Shown here: in pieces, positions 16,213 through 24,935 of the stretch
Position numbering within the stretch: the stretch's first letter is position 1
Layout of the letters: each line of letters begins with the position of its first letter
Source: Streptomyces sp. HUAS YS2
Lineage (GTDB): Bacteria; Actinomycetota; Actinomycetes; Streptomycetales; Streptomycetaceae
Reading direction: 5' to 3'
DNA length: 64,000 nucleotides
Assembly (NCBI RefSeq): GCF_033343995.1
Contig: NZ_CP137573.1
Location: forward strand, 4,187,001 to 4,251,000
Notes under the pieces: model-generated
Seen by the model: only the letters and a program-made list of their open reading frames with translations
Database searches by the model: none
What the model was told of the DNA's origin: nothing
Program-made: the position numbers and the translations under genes

Positions 16213-18006
16213 ATGTCCGGCATCGGTAACGGCTCCGGCCGCGGCGCGGCCGCGGCCGAGGAGCGCGGCGCACGCGCGGCGCGGCTGCGGGCCCTCGCCG
16301 TCCTCCGCGTCCGTTCCTGGGGCACCGCTGTCGCGCTGCTCCCCGCGGCCGTCGCGGTCGTCCTCATCGCCGGCGGCCCCACCGGGCATCTCACCGGCTC
16401 CGGCTGGGACGCCGCGCGCTGGGCGGTCACCGTGGTCGCGGTCCTCGTCCTCCTCGTGGCCGGCGCCGTCGCGCTGGTCATCGCGCGGGCCAGGCCCGCC
16501 GTCACGCCGACGGTGGAGCTGGCCGAGCCGGCCGCCCCCGACCTGTACCGGATGGTGCAGGACCTGGCCGACCGGCTCGGTGTCCCCGCGCCCTCCGCGA
16601 TAGCCCTGACGCCGGACTGCGACAGCTGGCTGGAGGACCGTACGCATCCGGCGCACGGAAACGGCCGCACGGCCGGGCTGCGCCGCTCCACCGACGCGCC
16701 CGTGCTCGTCATCGGCTCGCCGTTCCTCTGGTGGATGCGGGTCGGCGAACTGCGCGCGGTGCTCGCCCCCGTCGTCGCCGGTACGGGACCGTCCGCGCAG
16801 CCCGACATAGCCGCGGCCCGACGCTTCGTGCAGGGTCTGGATGCGGCGGTCGCCGCGCACCGCCGCCCCGGGCTCGACCCGGTCCGCCGGCTCGGTGCGC
16901 GCGGGGTCGGCGCGGTCGCCCGGGTGCTGCTGCGCAGCTGCCGGGGCCATGCCGCCGAGATGGAGCGGGGCGTCGCCGTCGCCGCGTCCGAGCGCGCCCA
17001 GGCGGTCGACTACGGGGTGCGGATCGTCGCCCAGGAGCAGGTCGGGCTCGCGTACGCGGGCTGGGACCGGCTGCTGACCCGGGTCGCGCTGCCCGCGTGG
17101 CGGATGGGTCGCTGGCCCTCCCGTCTCGACGCGGGCGTGGTCTCGGCGCTCACCGAACTCTCCCGGCGCGACCGGCTCGCCGAGGGCTTCACGTCCCGGC
17201 TGGGCGAGCGCCCGGCCTGTGACCTGCTGGAGGAGCCCGGCGCAGTCGACGAGGCCGCCTCGCTGCTCGCCGCCCGCCTGTTCCACGGCGGCCCCGCCGA
17301 GCCCGGCCCGGACTGGGCGCCGGTGCACTGGCAGCAGTACCCGGAGGAGGTCGTGGACCGGAAGTGGCGGACGGACGCCGCGCGGCTGCACGGCGTCCTG
17401 GACCGGCTGGGCGTGCTGCCCGCCGGGGCGTCCGGCACCGACCGGACCGTCCGCGACGACGCGGCGGACGGCCCGACCCTCGCCCGCGTCCTCGCCCACC
17501 TCTCCACCACCGGCGCCACCGGAGCCGGAGCCACCGGAGCCGAATCCGGAGTGGGAGCCGCCGGAGCCGCATCCGCCCGGGACGCCGACGGCCCCGCCGA
17601 GCCGCCCGCGGACGCGCTGGCCGCCGCCCTGACCGCCGAGGTCGCCCGCGAGGAGGCTCGCAGGCCCGAGCCCGCGCCCGTCTCCCTGCCCGGCGCGCCC
17701 GGCCACGCGCACGCCGTCTCCGGCTCCGACGCGCTGCCGTTGTTCCCGCTGCAGCCGCCGCGTACCGGACGCGACCTGCTCGCCGACCACGTGACGGCGA
17801 TGGTGTGCTGCGCCGCCGTGGACACCGCGGGCGCGCGCCCCGGCCTCGACTGGCTGGACGGCCCCGCGCTCTTCCTGGGAGAAGAGCGCCAGACCGAGCT
17901 GACCAGCTGTGTTCTGACCCTGGTCGAGGACGGCGACCCGGACCCCCTGCGGGTCTGGCTGGCCCGCACCGGAGTGCGGCCCGAGAAGCCCGTCCGGCTG
18001 GTCTGA
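16213..18006 (+). CDS. Membrane protein resembling a catalytically dead M48 peptidase
   Basis: A 597-aa protein of unknown function. Two TM helices lie at about residues 35-55 and 72-95. The following domain has the M48-like order: LYRMVQDLADRLGVPAPSAIALTPD, VLVIGSPFLWWMRVGELRAVLAPVVAG, then a helical region with QAVDYGVRIVAQEQ and AYAGWDRLLT. In M48 enzymes the helix after 'ELRAVLA' carries HExxH; here it reads VLAPVVAGTG, so no zinc site is visible. A Thr/Gly/Ala-rich linker (about 430-460) precedes a C-terminal domain. The ATG follows GAGG. Conserved next to purD in Streptomyces as I recall. M48 kinship is inferred from pattern only. Confidence 0.7.
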   Translation: MSGIGNGSGRGAAAAEERGARAARLRALAVLRVRSWGTAVALLPAAVAVVLIAGGPTGHLTGSGWDAARWAVTVVAVLVLLVAGAVALVIARARPAVTPTVELAEPAAPDLYRMVQDLADRLGVPAPSAIALTPDCDSWLEDRTHPAHGNGRTAGLRRSTDAPVLVIGSPFLWWMRVGELRAVLAPVVAGTGPSAQPDIAAARRFVQGLDAAVAAHRRPGLDPVRRLGARGVGAVARVLLRSCRGHAAEMERGVAVAASERAQAVDYGVRIVAQEQVGLAYAGWDRLLTRVALPAWRMGRWPSRLDAGVVSALTELSRRDRLAEGFTSRLGERPACDLLEEPGAVDEAASLLAARLFHGGPAEPGPDWAPVHWQQYPEEVVDRKWRTDAARLHGVLDRLGVLPAGASGTDRTVRDDAADGPTLARVLAHLSTTGATGAGATGAESGVGAAGAASARDADGPAEPPADALAAALTAEVAREEARRPEPAPVSLPGAPGHAHAVSGSDALPLFPLQPPRTGRDLLADHVTAMVCCAAVDTAGARPGLDWLDGPALFLGEERQTELTSCVLTLVEDGDPDPLRVWLARTGVRPEKPVRLV

Positions 18007-18010
18007 GACC

Positions 18011-18031
18011 GGTCCGGAGCTCCCCCGGACC
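18011..18031 (+). terminator. Hairpin after the membrane-protein gene
   Basis: GGTCCGG / CCGGACC with a 7-nt loop, five bases after the stop codon region. Confidence 0.6.
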
Positions 18032-18306
18032 CGGAAGCACTGGTTCCGCTCTCGTCAATTAGCGACGAACGGTGACGGAGTGCGTGCGTTATGTGATGTG
18101 CTGGGTTTCGGCGCTGACAACCCGTCGCGCCTTGGGCTCGCGCCAGGCTTGCGCAAGGCACGCCAGGGCGCACGGCCGCACGACGCACAACCCACGCACC
18201 ACAACGCACACACCAGGCATCAGGCAGAACCAGGCACCAGGCACCAGGGCACCAGGCACCAGACACCGGACATCACCATTCGGGGGAGTCGAGGGAGGGG
18301 CGCAGC
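18032..18306. other. Non-coding gap with CACCAGGCA-type short repeats
   Basis: No convincing gene. An AT-richer stretch (near 18056) may hold a promoter. Positions about 18180-18282 are a C/A-rich, strand-asymmetric tract in which CACCAGGCA-like words recur many times in tandem or near-tandem. The last 25 bases hold the GAGGGAGG ribosome-binding site of the next gene. Confidence 0.6.
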
Positions 18307-19773
18307 ATGGGGGCAGAGCACATCAGGCGGTGGGAATCAGGGGCGCTCGCCCACGCCGTCACGGACCCCTTCGGTCAGGGCCCGCTGCCCTGGCTGCGCG
18401 GCAGCGAGCACTACTTCGACGACACCGGCCAGGTCGTCCCCTGGTACGTCGACACCGCGATCGGCGGCAAGACCACCAGCACCGGCGGCCCGCGCACGGC
18501 GGACGACGTGCGCCGTCAGATCAAGGGCTTCGCGTCCAACGGGGCGGTGGCCCCCGGCGAGGCGATCGACTTCCACATCACCGTGGACCCGCCGCAGCAG
18601 TTCTCCGTGGACGTCTACCGCATCGGCCACTACAGCGGCGACGGCGCCGCGAAGATCACCACCAGCCCGCGGCTCTCCGGCATCGTCCAGCCGCCCCCGC
18701 TCACCGCCGACCGCACGGTCTCCTGCCACCACTGGTGGCTGTCCTGGCGGCTGCAGATCCCGTCGTACTGGTCGATCGGCGCGTACGTCGCCGTGCTCAC
18801 CACCGCCGACGGCTACCGCTCCCACATCCCCTTCACGGTCCGCGACGACCACCCCGCCGACCTGCTCCTCGTCCTGCCGGACGTGACCTGGCAGGCGTAC
18901 AACCTGTACCCGGAGGACGGCCGCACCGGCGCCAGCCTCTACCACGCCTGGGACGAGCAGGGCCGGCTCCTCGGCGAGGAGGACGCGGCGGTCACGGTGT
19001 CGTTCGACCGGCCGTACGCGGGCGCGGGCCTGCCGCTGCACGTGGGCCACGCGTACGACTTCATCCGCTGGGCCGAGCGCTACGGCTACGACCTCGCGTA
19101 CGCCGAGACCCGCGACCTGCACGCCGGCCGCGTCGACCCCACCCGCTACCGCGGCCTGGTCTTCCCAGGCCACGACGAGTACTGGTCCGTCCCCATGCGG
19201 CGGACCGTCGAGCTCGCCCGCGAGCAGGGCACCTCGCTGGTCTTCCTGTCCGCCAACACCCTGTACTGGCAGGTCGAGCTCGGCCCCTCGCCGTCCGGCG
19301 CGCCCGACCGGCTGCTCACCTGCCGCAAGCGCCGCGGCCCCGGCCGCCCCGCCCTGTGGCGCGAGATCGACCGTCCGGAGCAGCAGCTCCTCGGCATCCA
19401 GTACGCGGGCCGGGTCCCCGAACCGTCGCCGCTGGTCGTACGGAACGCCGAGCACTGGCTCTGGGAGGCGACCGGTGCCGCCGAGGGTGACGAGATCCCC
19501 GGCCTGGTGGCGGGCGAGGCCGATCGGTACTTCCCGCGCACCGCCCTGCCGCCGCACGAGAGCCGCATCCTGCTCGCCCATTCGCCGTACCAGGACACCG
19601 AAGGGGCCCTGCGGCACCAGGAGACCTCGCTCTACCGGGCCCCGTCCGGCGCCTGGGTCTTTGCCTCCGGCACCTTCGCCTGGTCGCCCGCGCTCGACCG
19701 CCCGGGCCACACCGACACCCGCATCCAGCGTGCCACCGCGAACCTCCTCGACCGCATCTGCAAACGCGACTGA
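18307..19773 (+). CDS. N,N-dimethylformamidase beta-subunit-like protein
   Basis: A 488-aa protein matching the large-subunit domain family of N,N-dimethylformamidase: FSVDVYRIGHYSGDGA, VTWQAYNLYPEDGRTGASLY, VSFDRPYAGAG, HAYDFIRWAERYGYDLAYAET, GLVFPGHDEYWSVPMRR and LVFLSANTLYWQVEL. The GHDEYW motif is the family's most typical element. Characterised DMFase hydrolyses dimethylformamide; the many actinobacterial homologues have no proven substrate, so a broader amidohydrolase or carbohydrate-binding role is possible. No signal peptide. Good RBS before the ATG. It lies between the purD region and purC without obvious pathway link. Confidence 0.8.
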   Translation: MGAEHIRRWESGALAHAVTDPFGQGPLPWLRGSEHYFDDTGQVVPWYVDTAIGGKTTSTGGPRTADDVRRQIKGFASNGAVAPGEAIDFHITVDPPQQFSVDVYRIGHYSGDGAAKITTSPRLSGIVQPPPLTADRTVSCHHWWLSWRLQIPSYWSIGAYVAVLTTADGYRSHIPFTVRDDHPADLLLVLPDVTWQAYNLYPEDGRTGASLYHAWDEQGRLLGEEDAAVTVSFDRPYAGAGLPLHVGHAYDFIRWAERYGYDLAYAETRDLHAGRVDPTRYRGLVFPGHDEYWSVPMRRTVELAREQGTSLVFLSANTLYWQVELGPSPSGAPDRLLTCRKRRGPGRPALWREIDRPEQQLLGIQYAGRVPEPSPLVVRNAEHWLWEATGAAEGDEIPGLVAGEADRYFPRTALPPHESRILLAHSPYQDTEGALRHQETSLYRAPSGAWVFASGTFAWSPALDRPGHTDTRIQRATANLLDRICKRD

Positions 19774-19815
19774 CCGGGCCCGGCCTCCGCGTCCCCCTCC
19801 CGGTGGGAGAGAATT

Positions 19816-19825
19816 GGAGCGCTCC
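19816..19825. promoter_or_regulatory. GGAGCGCTCC palindrome upstream of purC
   Basis: A perfect 10-bp palindrome 24 bp before the purC start and just after a GAGAAT -10-like box. The core equals that of LacI-family operators such as the CebR box, but the flanks differ. Its role is unproven. Confidence 0.35.
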
Positions 19826-19849
19826 TGGATCAACCTACGCGGAGGAACC

Positions 19850-20749
19850 GTGTCCGGATTCGTAGAAAAGCCCGAGCCCGTCCAGGTCCCGGGCCTCACC
19901 CATCTCCACACGGGCAAGGTGCGCGACCTGTACCGCGACGAGGCGGGCGACCTCGTCATGGTGGCGAGCGACCGCATGTCCGCGTACGACTGGGTGCTGC
20001 CCACCGAGATCCCCGACAAGGGCCGGGTCCTCACCCAGCTCTCGCTCTGGTGGTTCGACCTGCTCGCCGACCTGGTGCCCAACCACGTGCTCTCCACCGA
20101 GCTGCCCGCCGGCGCGCCCGCCGACTGGGAGGGCCGCACCCTCGTCTGCAAGTCGCTGAACATGGTGCCCGTGGAGTGTGTGGCCCGCGGCTACCTGACC
20201 GGCTCCGGCCTCGTCGAGTACAACGAGTCCCGTACGGTCTGCGGCCTCGCGCTGCCCGAGGGCCTGACGGACGGCTCCGAGCTGCCCGCCCCGATCTTCA
20301 CGCCCGCCACCAAGGCCGCCGTCGGCGACCACGACGAGAACGTCTCGTACGAGGAGGTCGCCCGCCAGGTCGGCGCGGAGACCGCCGCGCTGCTGCGCCA
20401 GACCACCCTCGCGGTATACGGCCGGGCCCGCGACGTCGCCCGCGAGCGCGGGATCATCCTCGCCGACACCAAGTTCGAGTTCGGCTTCGACGGCGAGACG
20501 CTGATCCTCGCCGACGAGGTCCTCACCCCGGACTCGTCCCGCTTCTGGCCGGCCGCGAGCTGGGAGCCGGGCCGCGCCCAGCCCTCGTACGACAAGCAGT
20601 TCGTCCGCGACTGGCTGACCTCGCCGGCCTCCGGCTGGGACCGCAAGAGCGAGCAGCCGCCGCCGGCGCTGCCGCAGGAGATCGTGGACGCCACCCGCGC
20701 CAAGTACATCGAGGCGTACGAGCTCATCACCGGCACGAGCTGGAGCTGA
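19850..20749 (+). CDS. purC: Phosphoribosylaminoimidazole-succinocarboxamide synthase
   Basis: A 299-aa SAICAR synthase that joins aspartate to CAIR in purine synthesis. It shows HTGKVRDLY, VASDRMSAYDWVLPTEIPDKG, the substrate-binding signature LNMVPVECVARGYLTGSG, the GLALPEG and APIFTPATKA blocks, and LADTKFEFGFD...LADEVLTPDSSRFWP at the active site. The size is that of the larger type found in actinobacteria. GTG start three bases after GGAGGA. Single-gene unit ended by a very strong terminator shared with the convergent tRNA-Gly. Confidence 0.97.
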   Translation: MSGFVEKPEPVQVPGLTHLHTGKVRDLYRDEAGDLVMVASDRMSAYDWVLPTEIPDKGRVLTQLSLWWFDLLADLVPNHVLSTELPAGAPADWEGRTLVCKSLNMVPVECVARGYLTGSGLVEYNESRTVCGLALPEGLTDGSELPAPIFTPATKAAVGDHDENVSYEEVARQVGAETAALLRQTTLAVYGRARDVARERGIILADTKFEFGFDGETLILADEVLTPDSSRFWPAASWEPGRAQPSYDKQFVRDWLTSPASGWDRKSEQPPPALPQEIVDATRAKYIEAYELITGTSWS

Positions 20750-20757
20750 CGGACACG

Positions 20758-20794
20758 AAGAAGCCCCCCGGTCGGATCGACCGGGGGGCTTCTT
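20758..20794. terminator. Strong bidirectional terminator between purC and tRNA-Gly
   Basis: A perfect 17-bp stem (left arm AAGAAGCCCCCCGGTCG) with a 3-nt loop and CTTCTTTC on the plus strand. Confidence 0.92.
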
Positions 20795-20797
20795 TCA

Positions 20798-20873
20798 TGG
20801 AGCGGACGACGAGATTCGAACTCGCGACCCTCACCTTGGCAAGGTGATGCTCTACCAACTGAGCCACGTCCGC
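20798..20873 (-). tRNA. tRNA-Gly (anticodon GCC), copy 1
   Basis: Acceptor GCGGACG/CGTCCGC, discriminator T and encoded CCA. The D-loop contains GG, the anticodon loop TTGCCAA sits between TCACC and GGTGA, and the T-loop is canonical TTCGAAT. It reads GGC/GGU. The 72-nt body is identical to copy 2 at 24766-24838. Confidence 0.95.
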
Positions 20874-20895
20874 CTGCGCCGAAGCGCTGCGCCAA

Positions 20896-21504
20896 CTATA
20901 CCCAACCTTTCGCCCGGGCGAGACGCACCGCCGTGTGGCGGTTCTCCGCACCGACCTTCGCAGCGGCCGAGGAGAGGTAGTTCCGGACCGTGCCGGGGGA
21001 GAGCGAGGCGCGCTCGGCGATCTCCGCGATGGGCGCCCCGTCGGCCGCCAGTTCCAGCACCTCGGCCTCCCGGGCGGTCAGCGGGGAGTCGCCGGCGGAG
21101 ATCGCGTCGGCCGCCAACTCCGGGTCCACGTAGCGGTTTCCGGCCTGGACGGAGCGGATGATCTCGGCGAGCCGCTGGGCGCTGACGGTCTTCGGGACGA
21201 AGCCCCGGACGCCCGCGGCGAGGGCCCGCTTGAGGTGCCCGGGGCGTCCGTGACTGGTCACGATCATGGTCTTGCAGTCGGGGAGCCGGTCGCGCAGGGA
21301 TGTGGCGACCCTCACACCGTCCGCCCCCGGCATCTGCAGATCGAGCACCGCGACGTCCGGCTCGTGGGCGAGCGCCATGGCCAGTGCCTCGGGCCCGGAC
21401 GCGGCCTCCGCGACGACCACGAGGTCGTCCTCCAGCGCGAGCAGCGCGGCGAGCGCGCCGCGGATCAGATGCTCGTCGTCGGCGAGCAGCACGCGCACGG
21501 TCAT
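20896..21504 (-). CDS. NarL/DesR-type response regulator
   Basis: A 202-aa response regulator. The receiver domain has VLLADDEHLIRGAL, the phospho-acceptor Asp in VAVLDLQMPGADG, the Thr/Ser of MIVTSHG and FVPKTVSAQ. The C-terminal LuxR HTH reads LTAREAEVLELAADGAPIA, then SPGTVRNYLSSAAAKVG. The ATG overlaps the stop of the kinase gene (ATGA). It is the last gene of the ATPase-permease-kinase-regulator operon and probably controls transcription of that transporter, as in the DesKR/LiaRS type. The tRNA-Gly gene follows 23 bp downstream on the same strand. Confidence 0.9.
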   Translation of the reverse strand: MTVRVLLADDEHLIRGALAALLALEDDLVVVAEAASGPEALAMALAHEPDVAVLDLQMPGADGVRVATSLRDRLPDCKTMIVTSHGRPGHLKRALAAGVRGFVPKTVSAQRLAEIIRSVQAGNRYVDPELAADAISAGDSPLTAREAEVLELAADGAPIAEIAERASLSPGTVRNYLSSAAAKVGAENRHTAVRLARAKGWV

Positions 21505-22835
21505 GAAACGTTCTCCTTCCGCGCCGACGGCACCGCGCCGACGGCGTCCGCAATGCCCGGGGGAACGGGCTCGGGTACGGATCCCTCTGCGTCCAACAGT
21601 CCACCTGTCAGCGACACTCGGGCCGTCACGCGGAATCGGCCGCCCGTCTCCGGGGCCGCCTCCAGCGTTCCGCCGACGGCCGCCAGGCGCTCGCGCAGGC
21701 CGGCGAGGCCGGAGCCGGGGCGCCGCGCCGGAGACTGATCCGCGGGGTCCGCCGGGTCCCCTACGCCGTCGTTCTCGACGACCAGCAGCACCGCACCGTC
21801 CTCCTCGCGCAGCGAGATCAGGCACTGCCGCGCGTCCCCGTGCCGCAGCACGTTCGTGGTGGCCTCGCGGACCACCCAGCCCAGCGCCGACTGCACCTCG
21901 CCGGGCAGCTCGATCCCGGCGGGATCCATCGCGCAGGTGATGCCCGCCGCGGCCAGCACGCCGCGCGCGCCCTCCAGTTCGACCCGCAGGTCCGCCTCGC
22001 GGTAGCCGCGTACGACGTCGCGCACCTCGCGCTGGGACTCCTGCGCGATCCGCTGTACCTCGGTCATCTGGTCCACCGCGGCCTCGGGCCGCCCGCGCCG
22101 CGCGAGCTGAACGGCCAGCTCGCTCTTGAGCGCGATCACCGACAGGTTGCGGCCCATGACGTCGTGCAGGTCGCGCCCGAACCGCAGCCGCTCCTCGGCG
22201 ACGGCCAGGCGGGCCTTGAGGTCCCGGGACCGTTCCAGCTCCCAGACGGTGCGCAGCAGCCAGCCGGAGAACCCGCAGGCGGCGACGAGGCTGCCGCCGC
22301 TCAGTGCGACCCCGAGCGGGTAGGCGAGGACCTGCGGCCAGTCCAGGCCGAGGACGAGCGCCGCGAGCCCGGACCCGAGCGAGGCGACCAGCACGGTGCC
22401 GGCCATCTGCCGCGTGGACCGGATGCACAGGGCGACCGATCCGAGCGTGAACGCGGACGAGCCGACGACGACGGCGCCGGCGACCCCCGGGTCCGTGAGC
22501 GTGCGCGTGGACTGCAGCGTGATGAGCGTCAGCGCGCCGACCGCGGTCAGCCCGGCGACCACGGCCATGAGCCGCACCGGGCGTTCCCGCCGGTCGAGCT
22601 GCCAGTCGATGGCGCGCGAGCTGAGCAGCCCGCAGAGCGCGGCGAGCACCACGACCAGCAGGGCGACCGCCAGGGCCGGTCCGGTGCCGAGATCCCCGTG
22701 CGCGTGGCTGGTGAGCGGGACGAACCCGACGCCGGTGACCTCGAGCAGGATGAAGAGGTGGAAGGTCCACCGCGTGTACAGCTCCACCTTGGCCGCGCTG
22801 CTGCGGCCGCTCCACCACCCCGTCAGCCTGGACAC
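21501..22835 (-). CDS. Sensor histidine kinase, DesK/NarX (HPK7) type
   Basis: A 444-aa membrane kinase. Residues 1-215 contain five or six hydrophobic helices with little outside loop, an intramembrane-sensing architecture. The dimerisation box RFGRDLHDVMGRNLSVIALK (about 225-245) carries the phosphorylated His. The HATPase part shows VVREATTNVLRHGDAR (N box), VVENDGVG (G1) and GSGLAGLRERLAAVGG (G2). GTG start; overlaps the regulator gene by 4 nt and follows the permease gene after 27 bp. The HPK7 type with an adjacent ABC exporter suggests sensing of membrane stress or a peptide antibiotic; the signal is inferred. Confidence 0.9.
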   Translation of the reverse strand: MSRLTGWWSGRSSAAKVELYTRWTFHLFILLEVTGVGFVPLTSHAHGDLGTGPALAVALLVVVLAALCGLLSSRAIDWQLDRRERPVRLMAVVAGLTAVGALTLITLQSTRTLTDPGVAGAVVVGSSAFTLGSVALCIRSTRQMAGTVLVASLGSGLAALVLGLDWPQVLAYPLGVALSGGSLVAACGFSGWLLRTVWELERSRDLKARLAVAEERLRFGRDLHDVMGRNLSVIALKSELAVQLARRGRPEAAVDQMTEVQRIAQESQREVRDVVRGYREADLRVELEGARGVLAAAGITCAMDPAGIELPGEVQSALGWVVREATTNVLRHGDARQCLISLREEDGAVLLVVENDGVGDPADPADQSPARRPGSGLAGLRERLAAVGGTLEAAPETGGRFRVTARVSLTGGLLDAEGSVPEPVPPGIADAVGAVPSARKENVS

Positions 22836-22862
22836 GGCCGACCCCCCTGTTCTCGCGTACCC

Positions 22863-23633
22863 CTAGCGCCGCGGTTCCCAGCGGAACCACCGCTGGACAG
22901 CAAACACGCTCAGCACGATCCAGGCCACCGTCGTGATGCCGGCGCCCAGCAGGTCCTTCGCCCCGACCTCGGCGACGCCGAGCCAGCCGGCCCGGATCAG
23001 GTCCATCACGCCGCTCAGCGGGAGGAGCGAGCAGACCGCCGCGAGCGGGTCCGGCAGCGAGCCGGCGGGCAGCATCAGCCCCGAGCCGACCGAGGAGACC
23101 AGGAAGAACGGCAGCGTGGTCAGCCCGGCGCTCTCGACGGACCGGGTGATCACCGTGGTGACGGTGGCCAGCGCGGCCAGCAGGACGATGCCGCCGAGCA
23201 CGCCGAGGATCAGCAGGTCGGGGCGGTCCGGGGCGGCCGTGTCGAGGGCGAACGGGCCGGCGACGGTCAGCACGGCGCACTGCACCAGGGCGATCACGGT
23301 GGCCGGCAGCGCCCCGCCGGCCAGGATCTCGATGTCCCGGGCCTCTCCTGTGCGGAGCCGCTTCAGGACCAGCTCGTCGCGGCGGGCGACGAGGGTGGAG
23401 ACGAGGCTCATGTAGACGACGAGCATCAGCACCATCCCGGTGCCGCCCACGAGGGTCGCCCCGCCGATGCCCATCGGGACCTTGTCGTCGTCCAGGCCGG
23501 AGAGCGACTGGCGCAGCAGGAAGATCATCAGCACCGGCATGAGCAGGGCGATGAACAGGTTGTTCCGGTTGCGCGAGAGCAGGGTGAGCTCGGCCCGCCC
23601 GAGGGCGGTCAGGCGCGCGGCGGTGGCGGTCAT
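22863..23633 (-). CDS. ABC-2 type transporter permease
   Basis: A 256-aa integral membrane protein with six predicted helices, of the ABC-2 permease family: LTALGRAELTLLSRNRNNLFIALLMPV at the N terminus, the DELVLKRLRTGEARDIEILAGG coupling region, and LPLSGVMDLIRAGWLG before the last helix. The ATG overlaps the end of the ATPase gene (ATGA), so the two form one exporter (dimeric permease plus dimeric ATPase). It is likely to export a drug, peptide or lipid, controlled by the kinase/regulator pair downstream. Confidence 0.9.
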   Translation of the reverse strand: MTATAARLTALGRAELTLLSRNRNNLFIALLMPVLMIFLLRQSLSGLDDDKVPMGIGGATLVGGTGMVLMLVVYMSLVSTLVARRDELVLKRLRTGEARDIEILAGGALPATVIALVQCAVLTVAGPFALDTAAPDRPDLLILGVLGGIVLLAALATVTTVITRSVESAGLTTLPFFLVSSVGSGLMLPAGSLPDPLAAVCSLLPLSGVMDLIRAGWLGVAEVGAKDLLGAGITTVAWIVLSVFAVQRWFRWEPRR

Positions 23634-24610
23634 CGGATCTCTTCCAGGTCGGCGGTGCGGGAGTCGGGGGTACGGGAGGCGGACGCGGTGTCCGTACGGA
23701 AGCCGGTCGGGTCGTCGGCGCGGGAGGCGATCTCCAGGAAGGCCTCCTCCAGGGAGGCGGAGCGCGCGTCGAGCGCGTCGAGCCGTACGCCCTTCTCCGC
23801 GGCCCAGGCGAGCAGCGCTCCGAGCGCGTCCTGGAGTTCGTGCGTACGGATCTCCACCCGCGGCCCGTCCGCGGCGGCCCGCAGTCCGAGCGGCAGCCGC
23901 TCCGCGCCGACGCCCTCGGGGAGCCGGAACCGGATCCGCGCGGGCCGCTCCGCGGTGACCTCGGCGGGGGTGCCGGAGGTGACGATGCGTCCCTTGTGCA
24001 TGATCGCCAGCCGGTCGGCGAGGGTCTCGGCCTCCTCCAGGTAGTGCGTGGTGAGGAGCACCGTCGTCCCGCCGTCGCGCAGCCGGCGGACCAGCTCCCA
24101 GGTGTCGCGACGGCCCTCGGCGTCCAGGCCGGTGGACGGCTCGTCGAGGAAGAGCACCTCGGGGCGGCCGAGCAGGGCGAGCGCGAGGTCGAGGCGGCGG
24201 CGCTCGCCGCCGGAGAGCTGCTTGATCCGGACCTTGGCGCGGCCGGCCATCCCGACCATCTCCAGGGCCTCGCCGGCGGGCCGGGCCCCGGTGGTGCAGC
24301 CGGCCCACATGCGTACGGTCTCGGCCACGGTGAGCTCGGACGGGAAGCCGCCCTCCTGGAGCATCACGCCGATCCGCGGGCGGACGGCGGTCCGCTCCGT
24401 GTACGGGTCGTGGCCGAGCACCCGGACGGTGCCGGCGGTGGGCCTGGCCAGGCCTTCGAGGAGCTCCACGGTGGAGGTCTTGCCGGCGCCGTTGGTCCCG
24501 AGGAGGGCGAAGATCTCGCCCCGGGGCACGGCGAAGGAGATCCCGTTCACGGCCTCGAAGCCGCCGGAGTAGGTCCGGTGGAGGCCGTCCGCCTCGATCA
24601 CGTTCGTCAT
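23630..24610 (-). CDS. ABC transporter ATP-binding protein (DrrA/CcmA type)
   Basis: A 326-aa ATPase with every motif: Walker A LLGTNGAGKTSTVELL, Q-loop VMLQEGG, signature IKQLSGGERRRLDLALALLG, Walker B LFLDEPSTGLD, H-loop LLTTHYLEEAE. The C-terminal 90 residues (VEIRTHELQDALGALLAW, SLEEAFLEIASRA) are the DrrA-type extension that locks onto the permease. The ATG before TNVIEADGL is the likely start. First gene of a four-gene operon; it contrasts with the truncated ATPase near 10.6 kb, which has lost these N-terminal motifs. Confidence 0.92.
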   Translation of the reverse strand: MTNVIEADGLHRTYSGGFEAVNGISFAVPRGEIFALLGTNGAGKTSTVELLEGLARPTAGTVRVLGHDPYTERTAVRPRIGVMLQEGGFPSELTVAETVRMWAGCTTGARPAGEALEMVGMAGRAKVRIKQLSGGERRRLDLALALLGRPEVLFLDEPSTGLDAEGRRDTWELVRRLRDGGTTVLLTTHYLEEAETLADRLAIMHKGRIVTSGTPAEVTAERPARIRFRLPEGVGAERLPLGLRAAADGPRVEIRTHELQDALGALLAWAAEKGVRLDALDARSASLEEAFLEIASRADDPTGFRTDTASASRTPDSRTADLEEIR

Positions 24611-24700
24611 GACCACAAGACTTCCGGCGGACGGGGTCGTACAGCAGTGCGCGCTGTCACGGGTGCTCATGACAAATGTCATGGGGTGCGAACACACGAC

Positions 24701-24732
24701 AAAGGCCCCGGTTCCGAAGAACCGGGGCCTTT
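24701..24732 (-). terminator. Terminator after the tRNA-Gly pair
   Basis: AAAGGCCCCGGTTC / GAACCGGGGCCTTT perfect 14-bp stem with a 4-nt loop, followed by TTTGTCG on the minus strand. Confidence 0.85.
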
Positions 24733-24765
24733 CCACGTCGCGGTAGCGACATGCTGTTACAGCCG

Positions 24766-24838
24766 AGCGGACGACGAGATTCGAACTCGCGACCCTCACC
24801 TTGGCAAGGTGATGCTCTACCAACTGAGCCACGTCCGC
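24766..24838 (-). tRNA. tRNA-Gly (anticodon GCC), copy 2
   Basis: The same 72-nt body as the tRNA-Gly at 20802-20873, including the canonical D-loop GG and TTCGAAT T-loop. Discriminator T is followed by CGG, so CCA is not encoded, unlike copy 1. It lies downstream of tRNA-Gly(TCC), probably in one transcript. Confidence 0.95.
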
Positions 24839-24935
24839 ATTGCTTCCGACCGTCAGCTTCTCCGTGAGAGAGGCCGCTGGGCGGTGCGAGCACCACTGTA
24901 CCTGATCCACCGGAGTGGTCGGTAATGCGATGCAG

